From assembly GCF_004138105.1 (NCBI RefSeq), contig NZ_RXHQ01000001.1, positions 172,976 through 236,975 on the forward strand: a DNA stretch of 64,000 bases. Reading direction: 5' to 3'. This DNA is from Xylanivirga thermophila. Lineage in GTDB: Bacteria > Bacillota > Clostridia > Caldicoprobacterales > Xylanivirgaceae. Below the pieces are notes generated by a model. That model was not told the origin of the DNA. It worked only from the letters and a program-made list of their open reading frames with translations, and searched no databases. Numbering within the stretch: position 1 is the stretch's first letter; each line of letters starts with the position of its first letter. The position numbers and the translations under genes were made by a program. Shown in pieces: positions 57,142 to 64,000 of this stretch.

Positions 57142-58053
57142 ATGGGAATAAAAGACAAGATTATTGTAGCTAATACAGCTGATAGCACATTATCCATAAT
57201 AGATCTAAAAAATAATACTAGACTGAGTGATGTACATCTTGAAGAAGGTTTTGGTCCTTATTGTCTTGCATTGGATAATATCTATAACCGTATTATAGTA
57301 ACTGGATTATATGATGACAGCATAATTTTTATAGATAAGAAAAGTTTCAATATCATGGGCAAGGCTTATGTAGGGTGCAGTCCTAGTAGTATTGCACTGG
57401 ATAATATAGGGTTGGCATATGTATGCAATGCAGATTCAGATTGTATTTCAATAATAGATATGAAAAACATGAGGACAATAGGACAGATAGAAGCAGGATA
57501 TATGCCACAATCAATAGATTACAACATTTATAAGAATATATTGGCGGTTGCCAATACCAATTCAAATGATGTATGGATTATGGATGGTCATAAATATAAT
57601 GTAATAAAAAAAATAGATGCATATCATTATCCTTGTAAAGTCAAATTTTCAAAAGATGGTAACTATTTATATATAGGATGCTTTTTTAGTCACTGTGATA
57701 ATATAGGATGTATAACATTGATAGATTTAAAGACATTTGATATAGATAGCAAGATAGAAACAGGAGGTCTTGCTTGTGAAATATTACAAATGGAAGATGA
57801 CAGTTCTGTTTTATCAATTTCTACTGAAAAGAATAGACTGGAGATTATTGATATACTAAATGAACGTATGACTTCTACTATTTTAACTGGGAATCTACCA
57901 CGCGGTATTGCAGTTAATTACGAATGTATGTATGCTTATATAACGAATAGTGGTGATGATACTGTATCTATCGTTGATTTAGCGAATGGGGTCAGGGTAA
58001 CTGATATAAAAGTAGGTAGAGAGCCAAATGGTATTATATTTTTAAGTTGTTAA
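57142..58053 (+). CDS. YVTN-type beta-propeller repeat protein
   Basis: A 303-residue protein built of about seven 40-residue repeats, each with an IIDLKN/IIDMKN strand, a GxxP or GCSPSS turn and a YVCNADSD-like strand. These are YncE/YVTN propeller blades, as in surface or secreted proteins, but no signal peptide is present, so it appears cytoplasmic. AGGGGGAT precedes the ATG. Its stop overlaps the 3' end of the convergent DUF4364 gene by 12 bases. Ligand or role is unknown. Confidence 0.8.
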   Translation: MGIKDKIIVANTADSTLSIIDLKNNTRLSDVHLEEGFGPYCLALDNIYNRIIVTGLYDDSIIFIDKKSFNIMGKAYVGCSPSSIALDNIGLAYVCNADSDCISIIDMKNMRTIGQIEAGYMPQSIDYNIYKNILAVANTNSNDVWIMDGHKYNVIKKIDAYHYPCKVKFSKDGNYLYIGCFFSHCDNIGCITLIDLKTFDIDSKIETGGLACEILQMEDDSSVLSISTEKNRLEIIDILNERMTSTILTGNLPRGIAVNYECMYAYITNSGDDTVSIVDLANGVRVTDIKVGREPNGIIFLSC

Positions 58054-58563
58054 GCCCTCCATTATACTTTTATATATTTCAGGGGCTTTGTTTTTCCAAT
58101 TATTGCATATAGTTCTGGCTTGATGACTGTTTACTACGTTTAACTTTAGCTCTAACAAAGTTACCTCTTGTTCCATTACCCTGCATACAACTTCGTATTG
58201 CTTATTTGAAATTTTTATGTAATCAGCTGTTATCTGACTTTCCTTTCTGAGTTTATTGCGATTTTTTTGAGCATATGATTCTATTAATTCCCGGGTAGAG
58301 ACTGAAAGTCTATGTTTAAAAAATTCAAGTACCTCGTTTCCCTTTGCAGTAATACAATAAAAGTATCTATTGCCTGCCTCGAGATAGTTAACTAGCTCTG
58401 ATGATACTAGTTCCCCAAGAGATTGTTGTAGTAAAAAATAATCCAAAAGATTATTTTCCAAAAAAAACTGCGTTATCTGAGGGTTGGTCAAAGGGATCCC
58501 CAGACAGTGCATAAAATACAAAATTGAAAGCTTATTATCTGCTATTTCAGTTATCTGCCCCAT
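58042..58563 (-). CDS. DUF4364 family protein
   Basis: A 173-residue soluble protein of the DUF4364 family widespread in Clostridia. The N-terminal half has a winged-helix-like pattern (ADNKLSILYFMHCLGIPLTN; LVNYLEAGNRYFYCITAKG) and is followed by a helical hinge and a strand-rich C-terminus. AGAGGTG before the ATG at 58563 supports the start; a GTG three codons earlier is part of that site. A DNA-binding regulatory role is suggested by the fold pattern but not shown. It converges with the propeller gene. Confidence 0.8.
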   Translation of the reverse strand: MGQITEIADNKLSILYFMHCLGIPLTNPQITQFFLENNLLDYFLLQQSLGELVSSELVNYLEAGNRYFYCITAKGNEVLEFFKHRLSVSTRELIESYAQKNRNKLRKESQITADYIKISNKQYEVVCRVMEQEVTLLELKLNVVNSHQARTICNNWKNKAPEIYKSIMEGLTT

Positions 58564-58682
58564 ATTTTTCACCTCTAAAATCTAATAAATAACACGAAGT
58601 AACATACATTATAGCATATTTCTAAGAATTTTGATACTAGAAAAAAGCTTTTTAAAAAATCGCGTATATTATGTATAATCAT

Positions 58683-58741
58683 AAAAAAATACCTCCAAGT
58701 AGATAATCTAATTTTTAATTAATTAGACTGTCTACTTTGGA
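58683..58741 (-). terminator. Intrinsic terminator of the HPr-like gene
   Basis: TCCAAAGTAGA and TCTACTTGGA arms flank a long partly self-paired loop, followed on the minus strand by a run of seven T (58689-58683). Confidence 0.8.
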
Positions 58742-58795
58742 AGTATCATATCATAAATTACTAGACTGTTTTTATGATCTTTATAAGAGCATTGG

Positions 58796-59023
58796 TTAGA
58801 TAACAAAGGGTTTTATTTCTTCCATTAGATTATCACAATCATCGGAATATACCTCTAAAGTAACAGGTTTGCTTAAATCCAAGCTAAATATACCAAGAAT
58901 TGATTTGGCATCTACTACATGACGGCCAGATCTTAAATCAATTTCGTAAGGATATTTGCTTACGATATTAACAAAATCCTTAACATTTTCAGCTAATGTC
59001 AATTTGATATTAACGGTTTTCAT
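58796..59023 (-). CDS. HPr-like phosphocarrier lacking the active-site histidine
   Basis: A 75-residue HPr-fold protein. The stretch aligned to the HPr active site reads TLAENVKDFVNIVSKY, without the phosphorylated His15 or the neighbouring Arg, while the Ser46 region is kept as DAKSILGIFSLDL. This is the pattern of Crh, which acts in carbon-catabolite control through Ser phosphorylation and not sugar transport. GGGGAGG nine bases before the ATG supports the start. It is divergent from the acyl-CoA dehydratase activase cluster. Confidence 0.8.
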   Translation of the reverse strand: MKTVNIKLTLAENVKDFVNIVSKYPYEIDLRSGRHVVDAKSILGIFSLDLSKPVTLEVYSDDCDNLMEEIKPFVI

Positions 59024-59071
59024 AATTACCATCCTCCCCAGATTAATTATTATATTAATGACTTTATTTTT

Positions 59072-59100
59072 AGTATATATCAATATTTTTATAGTTACAA
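59072..59100 (-). promoter_or_regulatory. Promoter of the HPr-like gene
   Basis: On the minus strand TTGTAA (59100-59095), 17-base spacer, TATACT (59077-59072), about 48 bases before the ATG. Confidence 0.6.
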
Positions 59101-59169
59101 TACCCTTATGACATTTTTGCCGGTATAAACAAAAACAGTTATTATATTTCGTTATAATGCGATAACTAT

Positions 59170-59198
59170 TTGTCAATAATAGATAAATAAACTGTATT
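59170..59198 (+). promoter_or_regulatory. Promoter of the activase cluster
   Basis: TTGTCA (59170-59175), 17-base spacer, TGTATT (59193-59198), 38 bases before the TTG start. Confidence 0.5.
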
Positions 59199-59235
59199 AC
59201 TAATTTGAAACGAAATAAAAGGAGGATTTTTAAAA

Positions 59236-60228
59236 TTGAGAATAGGTATTCCTCGAGGCCTTCTATATTATGATTATGCGCCATTTTGGAAGGCATATTT
59301 TGAAGGGCTGGGGCATGAGGTGGTAGTATCAAGGCCCACTTCCAAGAAAATATTGGATCAGGGTACTTTTGTATGTGTGGATGATGCATGTGTACCGGTC
59401 AAAATATTTCATGGACATGTGATGGATCTAATGGGGCGGTGTGACGTCATCTTTATTCCCCGTCTTGTCAGCGTATGCAGGGACGAGTATACCTGCCCTA
59501 AGATTATAGGTATACTTGAGATGATCAAAAATTCCATACCAGGAGATATGGATATATTAACTATAGCTATAAATAATCATAAAGATATGGATATGGAACG
59601 CAAATCATATATAAATCTTGCAAAAAAGATAAATGAAAAGAAACTAGATGTTTATAGGATTGTAGATAATGCCTATGCTATCCAAAAACATACTGAGGAG
59701 GAGACAATTAGAAAGTGGACATCTTTGGACGGCAACAAAAAGGCTATAGGCCTTATTGGACATCCTTATATTACTCAGGATTCATATATAAATATGAATA
59801 TTATAAGAACTTTAGAAGGGGAAGGTTATACAGTTATATTACCTGAAAATATAACTGAAAAGGAGATATGGCATGAATGCGATAAATTGCCTAAAAAACT
59901 TTTTTGGAGCCATGGTCGTAGAATATTAGGTGGCGGACTTGCAATGGCTGAGAGCAGAAAGGTATCGGGTATTTTATTCATATCCAGCTTTGGATGTGGA
60001 ATAGATGCATTTATGGGAGAATTGTTGGAACGTATGAATCACAATCAATACAAACTACCCTATACATCTATAATCGTAGACGAGCAAACTGGGCAGGCGG
60101 GAGTTAATACAAGGCTAGAAGCTTTTTTAGATATGATTGAATGGAGGAAAAAGGATGAAATTGACATTTCCAAACATGGGGAAGGTATACATATCAGCCA
60201 AGGCGCTGTTGGAGGATCTGGATATTGA
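59236..60228 (+). CDS. DUF2229 protein, acyl-CoA dehydratase activase-related (part 1)
   Basis: A 330-residue protein starting MRIGIPRGLLYYDYAPFWKAYF, the DUF2229/CoA-activase-associated signature, with VDDACVPVKIFHGH, CRDEYTCPKIIG and SSFGCGIDAFMGELL. Related to 2-hydroxyacyl-CoA dehydratase D subunits and commonly fused to BadF/BcrAD activases. The start is TTG with AGGAGG upstream. The C-terminal 25 residues read into the next gene in another frame (74-base overlap), so they are probably not conserved. Several Cys could bind a [4Fe-4S] cluster. Cellular substrate is unknown. Confidence 0.8.
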   Translation: MRIGIPRGLLYYDYAPFWKAYFEGLGHEVVVSRPTSKKILDQGTFVCVDDACVPVKIFHGHVMDLMGRCDVIFIPRLVSVCRDEYTCPKIIGILEMIKNSIPGDMDILTIAINNHKDMDMERKSYINLAKKINEKKLDVYRIVDNAYAIQKHTEEETIRKWTSLDGNKKAIGLIGHPYITQDSYINMNIIRTLEGEGYTVILPENITEKEIWHECDKLPKKLFWSHGRRILGGGLAMAESRKVSGILFISSFGCGIDAFMGELLERMNHNQYKLPYTSIIVDEQTGQAGVNTRLEAFLDMIEWRKKDEIDISKHGEGIHISQGAVGGSGY

Positions 60229-61273
60229 TGCTGTAGTACCACCAAGAAATACAAAGGAGACATTGGAGATAGGTACAAAATTTTCGCCGGAAACTGCTTG
60301 TCTTCCCCTAAAAATTCTCATGGGTAATTATATACAAAGTATTGAAAAAGGCGCTGAAGCAGTGGTTATTACAGGCAGTTGTGGTCCGTGTCGATTTGGA
60401 TATTATGGAGTAGTACAGGAGCAGATCCTTAGGGATTTAGGGTATGACATTGAGATATTGATGCTAGATCCACCCAAAAGTAAGGAAGACTGCAAATATT
60501 TTATAGATCGTTTAGTCAAGATAACTGGCCCTAGAAAAGTTGGGGATGTAGTTAAATATTCATGGCAAGCCTACATGGTAAACAAGGCTTGTGATGAATT
60601 GTATGAAATTGCCCTCGATAAGCGGCCTAGGGAACTTATAAAAGGTAGTACGGATAGACTATTGCATGATTTTGAGATGAATATACCTAAAGTAAGGGGT
60701 TCTAAAGCGACTATGAAGTTGATAAGGGATTATGGTGATAAAATAAAAAACTTAGATGAACAGGATGGATTTAAACCATTGAATCTAGGATTGGTAGGAG
60801 AGATATATACCCTTATTGAGCCTTTTGTCAATATTAATATAGAACAAAAATTAGGCAATTTGGGAGTTAGGGTATATAAGAATCTTACAGCAGACAAGTG
60901 GGTACGAAATCATATAGTGCCAGATATAAGGTTTAGGATACATGAAAAGCGTATCTTGAAAGAGGGTAAACCATATCTAGGATTGTGCATAGGGGGGCAT
61001 GCATGGCAGACTGTAGCCCACTCTGTAAACTATGCAAAAGAGGGATTGGATGGGATAATACAGATAATGCCATTTGGATGTATGCCGGAGATAGTTGCTA
61101 AAAGTATACTGCCATCCGTATCACGGGATAAGGATATACCTATAATGACTTTAGTGGTAGATGAAATGACAGGTGAGGGTGGATATAATACGAGATTAGA
61201 GGCATTTGTGGATCTCATGTCTAATAAAAAGGAGGAGAATAGTTTAAATGCAAGAGCTTTATCTAGGTATTGA
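60155..61273 (+). CDS. 2-hydroxyacyl-CoA dehydratase-like DUF2229 protein (part 2)
   Basis: A 372-residue protein starting MKLTFPNMGKVYISAKALLE. Characteristic segments are SPETACLPLKILMGNYIQ, GSCGPCRFGYYG (Cys-rich), and MPFGCMPEIVAKSI followed by VVDEMTGEGGYNTRLEAFVD. These are the conserved pieces of the CoA-activase-associated family distant to HgdB subunits. GGAGG lies nine bases before the ATG. It overlaps the previous gene by 74 bases and the next by 26, an unusually tight nested arrangement in three different frames. Confidence 0.8.
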   Translation: MKLTFPNMGKVYISAKALLEDLDIDAVVPPRNTKETLEIGTKFSPETACLPLKILMGNYIQSIEKGAEAVVITGSCGPCRFGYYGVVQEQILRDLGYDIEILMLDPPKSKEDCKYFIDRLVKITGPRKVGDVVKYSWQAYMVNKACDELYEIALDKRPRELIKGSTDRLLHDFEMNIPKVRGSKATMKLIRDYGDKIKNLDEQDGFKPLNLGLVGEIYTLIEPFVNINIEQKLGNLGVRVYKNLTADKWVRNHIVPDIRFRIHEKRILKEGKPYLGLCIGGHAWQTVAHSVNYAKEGLDGIIQIMPFGCMPEIVAKSILPSVSRDKDIPIMTLVVDEMTGEGGYNTRLEAFVDLMSNKKEENSLNARALSRY

Positions 61274-62231
61274 TGTAGGATCGGTGAGTACCAATGTTGT
61301 ACTCATGGATAATGATAATCGTGTACTTGAAAAATATTATTTAAGAACCCAGGGTCAGCCTATACAGATACTAAAAGGTGCACTTGAGGATATAGCATCT
61401 ATCTTGCCTGAAACTGCCCATATTGCCGGTATAGGTACTACAGGCAGCGGAAGACAGCTGGCTTCTGTAATCGTAGGTGCAGATGCTGTAAAAAATGAGA
61501 TTACTGCCCATGGTATAGCTGCCTTAAAATCAGTGCCGGAAGTGAGTACTGTACTTGAAATAGGTGGACAGGATTCAAAGATAATAATAATAAGGAATGG
61601 TATGGTATCTGATTTTGCTATGAATACTGTATGTGCTGCCGGGACCGGATCATTTTTGGACAGGCAGGCTAATAGATTAGATATACCTATCGAAGAATTT
61701 GGTAGCTTAGCATTGGAGTCCAAATGTCCGGTACGCATAGCAGGTAGATGTGCAGTTTTTGCCGAGTCTGATATGATACACAAACAACAGATGGGATGTA
61801 GCGTAGAGGATATAGTAAAAGGTTTATGTCAGGCTTTAGTACGAAATTATTTGAATAATGTGGCAAAGGGTAAGGAAATATTGCCTAAGGTAGTGTTTCA
61901 AGGTGGGGTAGCTGCCAATAGGGGTATAATACAGGCATTTGAAGAGATGTTAAATACGGAGGTAGTTATTCCTGAACACTACGATGTAATGGGCGCATTT
62001 GGTGCGGCATTGCTTGCAAAGAGGGAGGTAAAAAAGAACGGCATTACTAACTTTAGAGGATTTAAAATGCTCGATCAAGAATTTTCAACTAATAGTTTTG
62101 AGTGTGATGGATGCCCAAATCTTTGTGAAATAATAGAAATAAAGATAGGAAATAAGACAGTAGCAAGATGGGGAGACCGATGTGGAAAGTGGCACTATGT
62201 ATTGCCTTCTCAAAATGCCGTATCTTTTTAG
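61248..62231 (+). CDS. BadF/BcrAD-type acyl-CoA dehydratase activase
   Basis: A 327-residue ASKHA ATPase: phosphate-1 loop GIDVGSVSTNVVLM, GTTGSGRQL, IGGQDSKIII and the [4Fe-4S]-ligand segment FAMNTVCAAGTGSFLDRQA plus KCPVRIAGRCAVFAESD, and the adenosine loop VVFQGGVAANRGI. Such activases inject ATP-energised electrons into 2-hydroxyacyl-CoA dehydratases. A C-terminal Cys-rich tail (CDGCPNLCEI) is extra relative to minimal activases. AAGGAGG precedes the ATG. Together the three genes look like a split version of the large fused activase seen in many Firmicutes. Confidence 0.88.
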   Translation: MQELYLGIDVGSVSTNVVLMDNDNRVLEKYYLRTQGQPIQILKGALEDIASILPETAHIAGIGTTGSGRQLASVIVGADAVKNEITAHGIAALKSVPEVSTVLEIGGQDSKIIIIRNGMVSDFAMNTVCAAGTGSFLDRQANRLDIPIEEFGSLALESKCPVRIAGRCAVFAESDMIHKQQMGCSVEDIVKGLCQALVRNYLNNVAKGKEILPKVVFQGGVAANRGIIQAFEEMLNTEVVIPEHYDVMGAFGAALLAKREVKKNGITNFRGFKMLDQEFSTNSFECDGCPNLCEIIEIKIGNKTVARWGDRCGKWHYVLPSQNAVSF

Positions 62232-62309
62232 AATATTCTTATAATGCTGAGGGATAATAATTTATATCCAAAGTAAATTAATCTGTGAATAAAAGGGAGG
62301 CAAAAATCT

Positions 62310-62513
62310 ATGAAAGATTTCCAATCTTCTAGTACTGAACAGAAACAATATGTGGCAGCAGTTTGTCCAGAGTATGAATCTATGATGGATAACCTCCAAA
62401 ATAGCAGCATACGATACGGTAATGATGAAATAAGCTGTGAAAATTGTGCCCATTGGGATAATGGTAGATGCGAAATTTTTGATGAGGTACTTACAGGTAT
62501 AGATCAGACATGA
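62310..62513 (+). CDS. Unknown 67-residue Cys-containing protein
   Basis: A small acidic protein starting MKDFQSSSTEQKQYVAAVCP, with a C-terminal CENCAHWDNGRCEIFDEVL cluster (C-x2-C-x7-C), suggesting metal binding. AGGGAGGC precedes the ATG. Its TGA overlaps the next ATG (ATGA), so the two small genes form a coupled pair downstream of the activase cluster. No family was recognised. Confidence 0.6.
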   Translation: MKDFQSSSTEQKQYVAAVCPEYESMMDNLQNSSIRYGNDEISCENCAHWDNGRCEIFDEVLTGIDQT

Positions 62514-62764
62514 TGGAAAGAGTCTGCCCATTGTGCAATGGACTGGAACCTTATGACATGATATGCAACAAATGTGGCAAAAAAATGGACCATAGGGGTA
62601 AAATGGAGGACTACCTAGGTCCATATAGCCCTTATATGGATGAGAACAGTTTTAAGTATAATAACTATAGCGCATCCATTGGAGACAATATGTGTATCCA
62701 TATATATTACTGTGAAGAGTGCAATAAAATAGATTACATTCCATTTGCCCTTCAATTTTTTTAA
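62510..62764 (+). CDS. Unknown 84-residue zinc-ribbon-like protein
   Basis: Starts MMERVCPLCNG and has CPLC...CNKCGKK (first zinc knuckle), then a Tyr-rich middle (EDYLGPYSPYMDE) and a second CEECNK pair, compatible with a zinc ribbon. It overlaps the preceding small Cys-rich gene by four bases. No membrane or signal segment. Small paired zinc proteins of this kind are common in Clostridia but their functions are unknown. Confidence 0.6.
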   Translation: MMERVCPLCNGLEPYDMICNKCGKKMDHRGKMEDYLGPYSPYMDENSFKYNNYSASIGDNMCIHIYYCEECNKIDYIPFALQFF

Positions 62765-62855
62765 ATGGGACTGTTTTAAAGCGTATAAAGGAAATAGGTA
62801 TGGGTAAACGGCTGTAAACCATAAATTTATTTCTTTTTTTGGATAGTATTATATA

Positions 62856-62884
62856 TTGCAAAGATTGATGTTTTATATTACTAT
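62856..62884 (+). promoter_or_regulatory. Promoter of 6S RNA
   Basis: TTGCAA (62856-62861), 17-base spacer, TACTAT (62879-62884), about 20 bases upstream of the closing stem. Confidence 0.6.
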
Positions 62885-62891
62885 ATAAATA

Positions 62892-63077
62892 CAGCGAGCA
62901 ATAGTATTCCTGAGATGTTCGCCAATCTATTATTTTAACCCACAGAGTTAATATGGGAGTCTGAGTTTAGCTATGGATGTCAGGTCAGCTTTAAGTGATA
63001 GGCAAAAGTAGCTAACAGGACACCCACCTGCTGAGAGGCGGGTGTTAAATTAATGGACTAACGGCATCATGGGAATC
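62892..63077 (+). ncRNA. ssrS: 6S RNA (SsrS/BsrA type)
   Basis: Binds sigma-70/sigma-A RNA polymerase. Recognised by the Clostridial segments ATTCCTGAGATGTTCGCC, AACCCACAG, GGATGTCAGGTCAGC, GCTAACAGGACACCCACC and GGCATCATGGGAAT. The closing stem pairs ATTCC...GATG...GCC (62906-62923) with GGC...CATCATGGGAAT (63063-63076), and the central bulge and a GGCGGGTGTT hairpin are present. A promoter and an intrinsic terminator bracket it. Ends are approximate. Confidence 0.85.
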
Positions 63078-63115
63078 AACAAGCCCCCAATAGCATTGGG
63101 GGCTTGTTGATTTTC
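63074..63115 (+). terminator. Intrinsic terminator of 6S RNA
   Basis: An 18-bp perfect stem, AATCAACAAGCCCCCAAT (63074-63091) with its complement (63095-63112), then TTTTCTC. The A-rich left side may also serve the minus-strand gene ending at 63116. Confidence 0.85.
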
Positions 63116-63385
63116 TCATTGTTCTTCCATGTTATTAATATCAGCCATATTATCATCAACATTGCTTTCTAGGTGTGTTTTCATTTTAGTTGAGAAAAGA
63201 TTATCATCCATCGTAGATATATCTAAAGCGTATAGCAAGGGGCACCATCTTACAATACCTTCTGCTATTTTGGAAGCACCTAGAAAAATTAATGGGTTTG
63301 AATCTTCTTTTATACCATAACCTAACATGAACAAACCACCGGTTATGCGAATATATCTATCGAGAAGTCCGACGTTTTTTTCCAT
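63116..63385 (-). CDS. DUF2892-type (YgaP-like) membrane protein
   Basis: An 89-residue protein starting MEKNVGLLDRYIRITGGLFMLG, the DUF2892 signature found in inner-membrane YgaP-type proteins, with two short hydrophobic segments (about 14-24 and 28-45, including NPLIFLGASKIAEG) and a C-terminal acidic tail that is longer than usual (about 40 residues). AAAGGGGTGG precedes the ATG. It lies convergent to 6S RNA. The rhodanese domain of full-length YgaP is absent, as usual in Firmicutes. Confidence 0.75.
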   Translation of the reverse strand: MEKNVGLLDRYIRITGGLFMLGYGIKEDSNPLIFLGASKIAEGIVRWCPLLYALDISTMDDNLFSTKMKTHLESNVDDNMADINNMEEQ

Positions 63386-63505
63386 TCTACCACCCCTTTA
63401 TAAAAATATGGTCAATATTTAGTATGCCAAAGGGTGGGGATTTTTAAACTGTTTTTTTTAAGATATAAAAAACAGACTGCGTAATTTTTACACAATCTGT
63501 TTTAA

Positions 63506-63580
63506 TGGTACCCTCAAGGGGACTCGAACCCCTGATACCGCCGTGAGAGGGCGGTGTCTTAACCGCTTGACCATGAGGGC
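63506..63580 (-). tRNA. tRNA-Glu (anticodon CTC)
   Basis: On the minus strand GCCCTCA pairs TGAGGGT (one G-T); anticodon stem CCGCC/GGCGG with loop CTCTCAC giving CTC (reads GAG); T arm GGTTCGAGTCC; discriminator A and encoded CCA. 75 bases. Confidence 0.9.
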
Positions 63581-63585
63581 CTATA

Positions 63586-63659
63586 TGGCTGCGGAACTAG
63601 GATTCGAACCTAGACAATATGAGTCAGAGTCATATGTGCTACCGTTACACCATTCCGCA
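63586..63659 (-). tRNA. tRNA-Gln (anticodon CTG)
   Basis: On the minus strand TGCGGAA pairs TTCCGCA; anticodon stem TATGA/TCATA with loop CTCTGAC giving CTG (reads CAG); T arm GGTTCGAATCC; discriminator G and encoded CCA. 74 bases; it is transcribed before tRNA-Glu. Confidence 0.9.
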
Positions 63660-63692
63660 ATATTTTCGGCTTTTCTCGAACCGACGAATACT

Positions 63693-63720
63693 ATTATAAC
63701 AGATAGAACTAAAATGTCAA
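63693..63720 (-). promoter_or_regulatory. Promoter of the tRNA-Gln/tRNA-Glu unit
   Basis: On the minus strand TTGACA (63720-63715), 16-base spacer, TATAAT (63698-63693), both hexamers perfect, about 30 bases before tRNA-Gln. Confidence 0.85.
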
Positions 63721-64000
63721 CAAAAAAATAAAAAAAATTTTGGAGTCTAAATTGCAATATTAAATGCAACACTTTTTGAGAAAATCATACTTATCCATTT
63801 ACTTCCTCTTGTCAAGGGGAGGGTGGAGATTTTCGAGTGTATACGAGAAAATACTACCCAACCTTGACAACGATGGTAATGATATAATTTCTGTTGGCCT
63901 TTCGGCACATTTGCCGGAAGGCCTTACTAGTATATTCATAATCACATTACACTGAGAGTAGATAATTCACTATTAAAGCAAGCTTCAGGAGTCATATAGT
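63721..64000. other. Gene-free tail with two large dyads
   Basis: No gene is supported. It holds a long imperfect inverted repeat, TTGTCAAGG...CCTTGACAA (63809-63870, described separately), and a perfect-stem hairpin GGCCTTTCGGC-ACATTT-GCCGGAAGGCC (63896-63923, one G-T). The latter could be a terminator or processing structure, but a convincing T-run is missing. Confidence 0.5.
63809..63870. repeat. Long imperfect inverted repeat, REP/MITE-like
   Basis: TTGTCAAGG (63809-63817) and CCTTGACAA (63862-63870) enclose GGGT...ATTTTC...GAAAAT...ACCC arms, giving a mostly paired 62-base hairpin. The TTGTCAAGGGGAGGG start resembles short palindromic repeats dispersed in Clostridia; only one copy is in this window. 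Confidence 0.5.

Noticed and set aside
63865..63884. TTGACA and TATAAT as a promoter in the right tail
   Set aside because: The spacer is only 13 bases and the TTGACA is part of the inverted repeat arm.
63764..63955. 63-codon frame in the right tail
   Set aside because: It runs through the hairpins, has no ribosome site and no recognisable protein features.

Overview
The window reads as chromosome of a low-GC, endospore-forming Clostridia-like Firmicute. Supporting signs are a small acid-soluble spore protein gene, a SpoIID-family protein, DUF4364, YkvI and YvlD-type genes, an L-box lysine riboswitch, a valine T-box, a CIRCE operator, Clostridia-type 6S RNA and clean TTGACA/TATAAT promoters. 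The species cannot be named from this sequence alone.

Layout. 1-6354: the 5' part of a cysteine-desulfurase-like gene, then nth, a P-loop/Asp23-like gene and ogg (base-excision repair), then guaB and guaA, each with its own promoter and terminator. 6355-24100: a foreign island between guaA and the purine block. Its left part (about 6243-17280) looks like an 11-kb integrative element: XRE repressor, excisionase, tyrosine integrase, primase, VapE helicase and MobC-like genes, then cargo. The cargo is a BcgI-like type IIB restriction-modification pair followed by a coupled two-gene module of unknown function (nucleoid-associated-like protein plus membrane protein). An imperfect repeat (6243 and 17243) may mark its ends. 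The right part (17280-24100) is a patchwork: a structured RNA resembling a transposon-derived guide-RNA scaffold, a blaI-blaR1 pair flanked by a 264-bp direct repeat carrying MmeI/YeeA-like methyltransferase relics, a gene broken by one in-frame TAA, and a DUF262-HNH endonuclease.

24147-32485: purine block, with a guanine riboswitch controlling a guanine/hypoxanthine permease, then purE-purF-purM-purN-purH-purD; purC is not in the cluster. With guaB and guaA this forms a guanine-nucleotide neighbourhood split by the island. 32559-36806: a SHOCT/unknown/YvlD operon converging on a lysine-riboswitch-controlled asd-dapA-dapB operon. 36896-49291: htpG under CIRCE, an M20 amidohydrolase, YesL, SASP, methyltransferase, hslO, TPR protein, YkvI, cca and a SpoIID-like gene. 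49384-51988: an SsuABC/NMT1-type ABC importer. 52080-56788: tRNA-Thr and tRNA-Pro, then a T-box-controlled small membrane protein-valS-folC unit. 56842-64000: small genes, a beta-propeller protein, DUF4364, a Crh-like HPr, an acyl-CoA dehydratase activase cluster split into three genes, two small Cys-rich proteins, 6S RNA, a DUF2892 protein, tRNA-Gln and tRNA-Glu, and a dyad-rich tail.

Functional calls rest on motifs and family patterns recalled from memory; no database search was run. Many starts were moved inward to agree with ribosome-binding sites.
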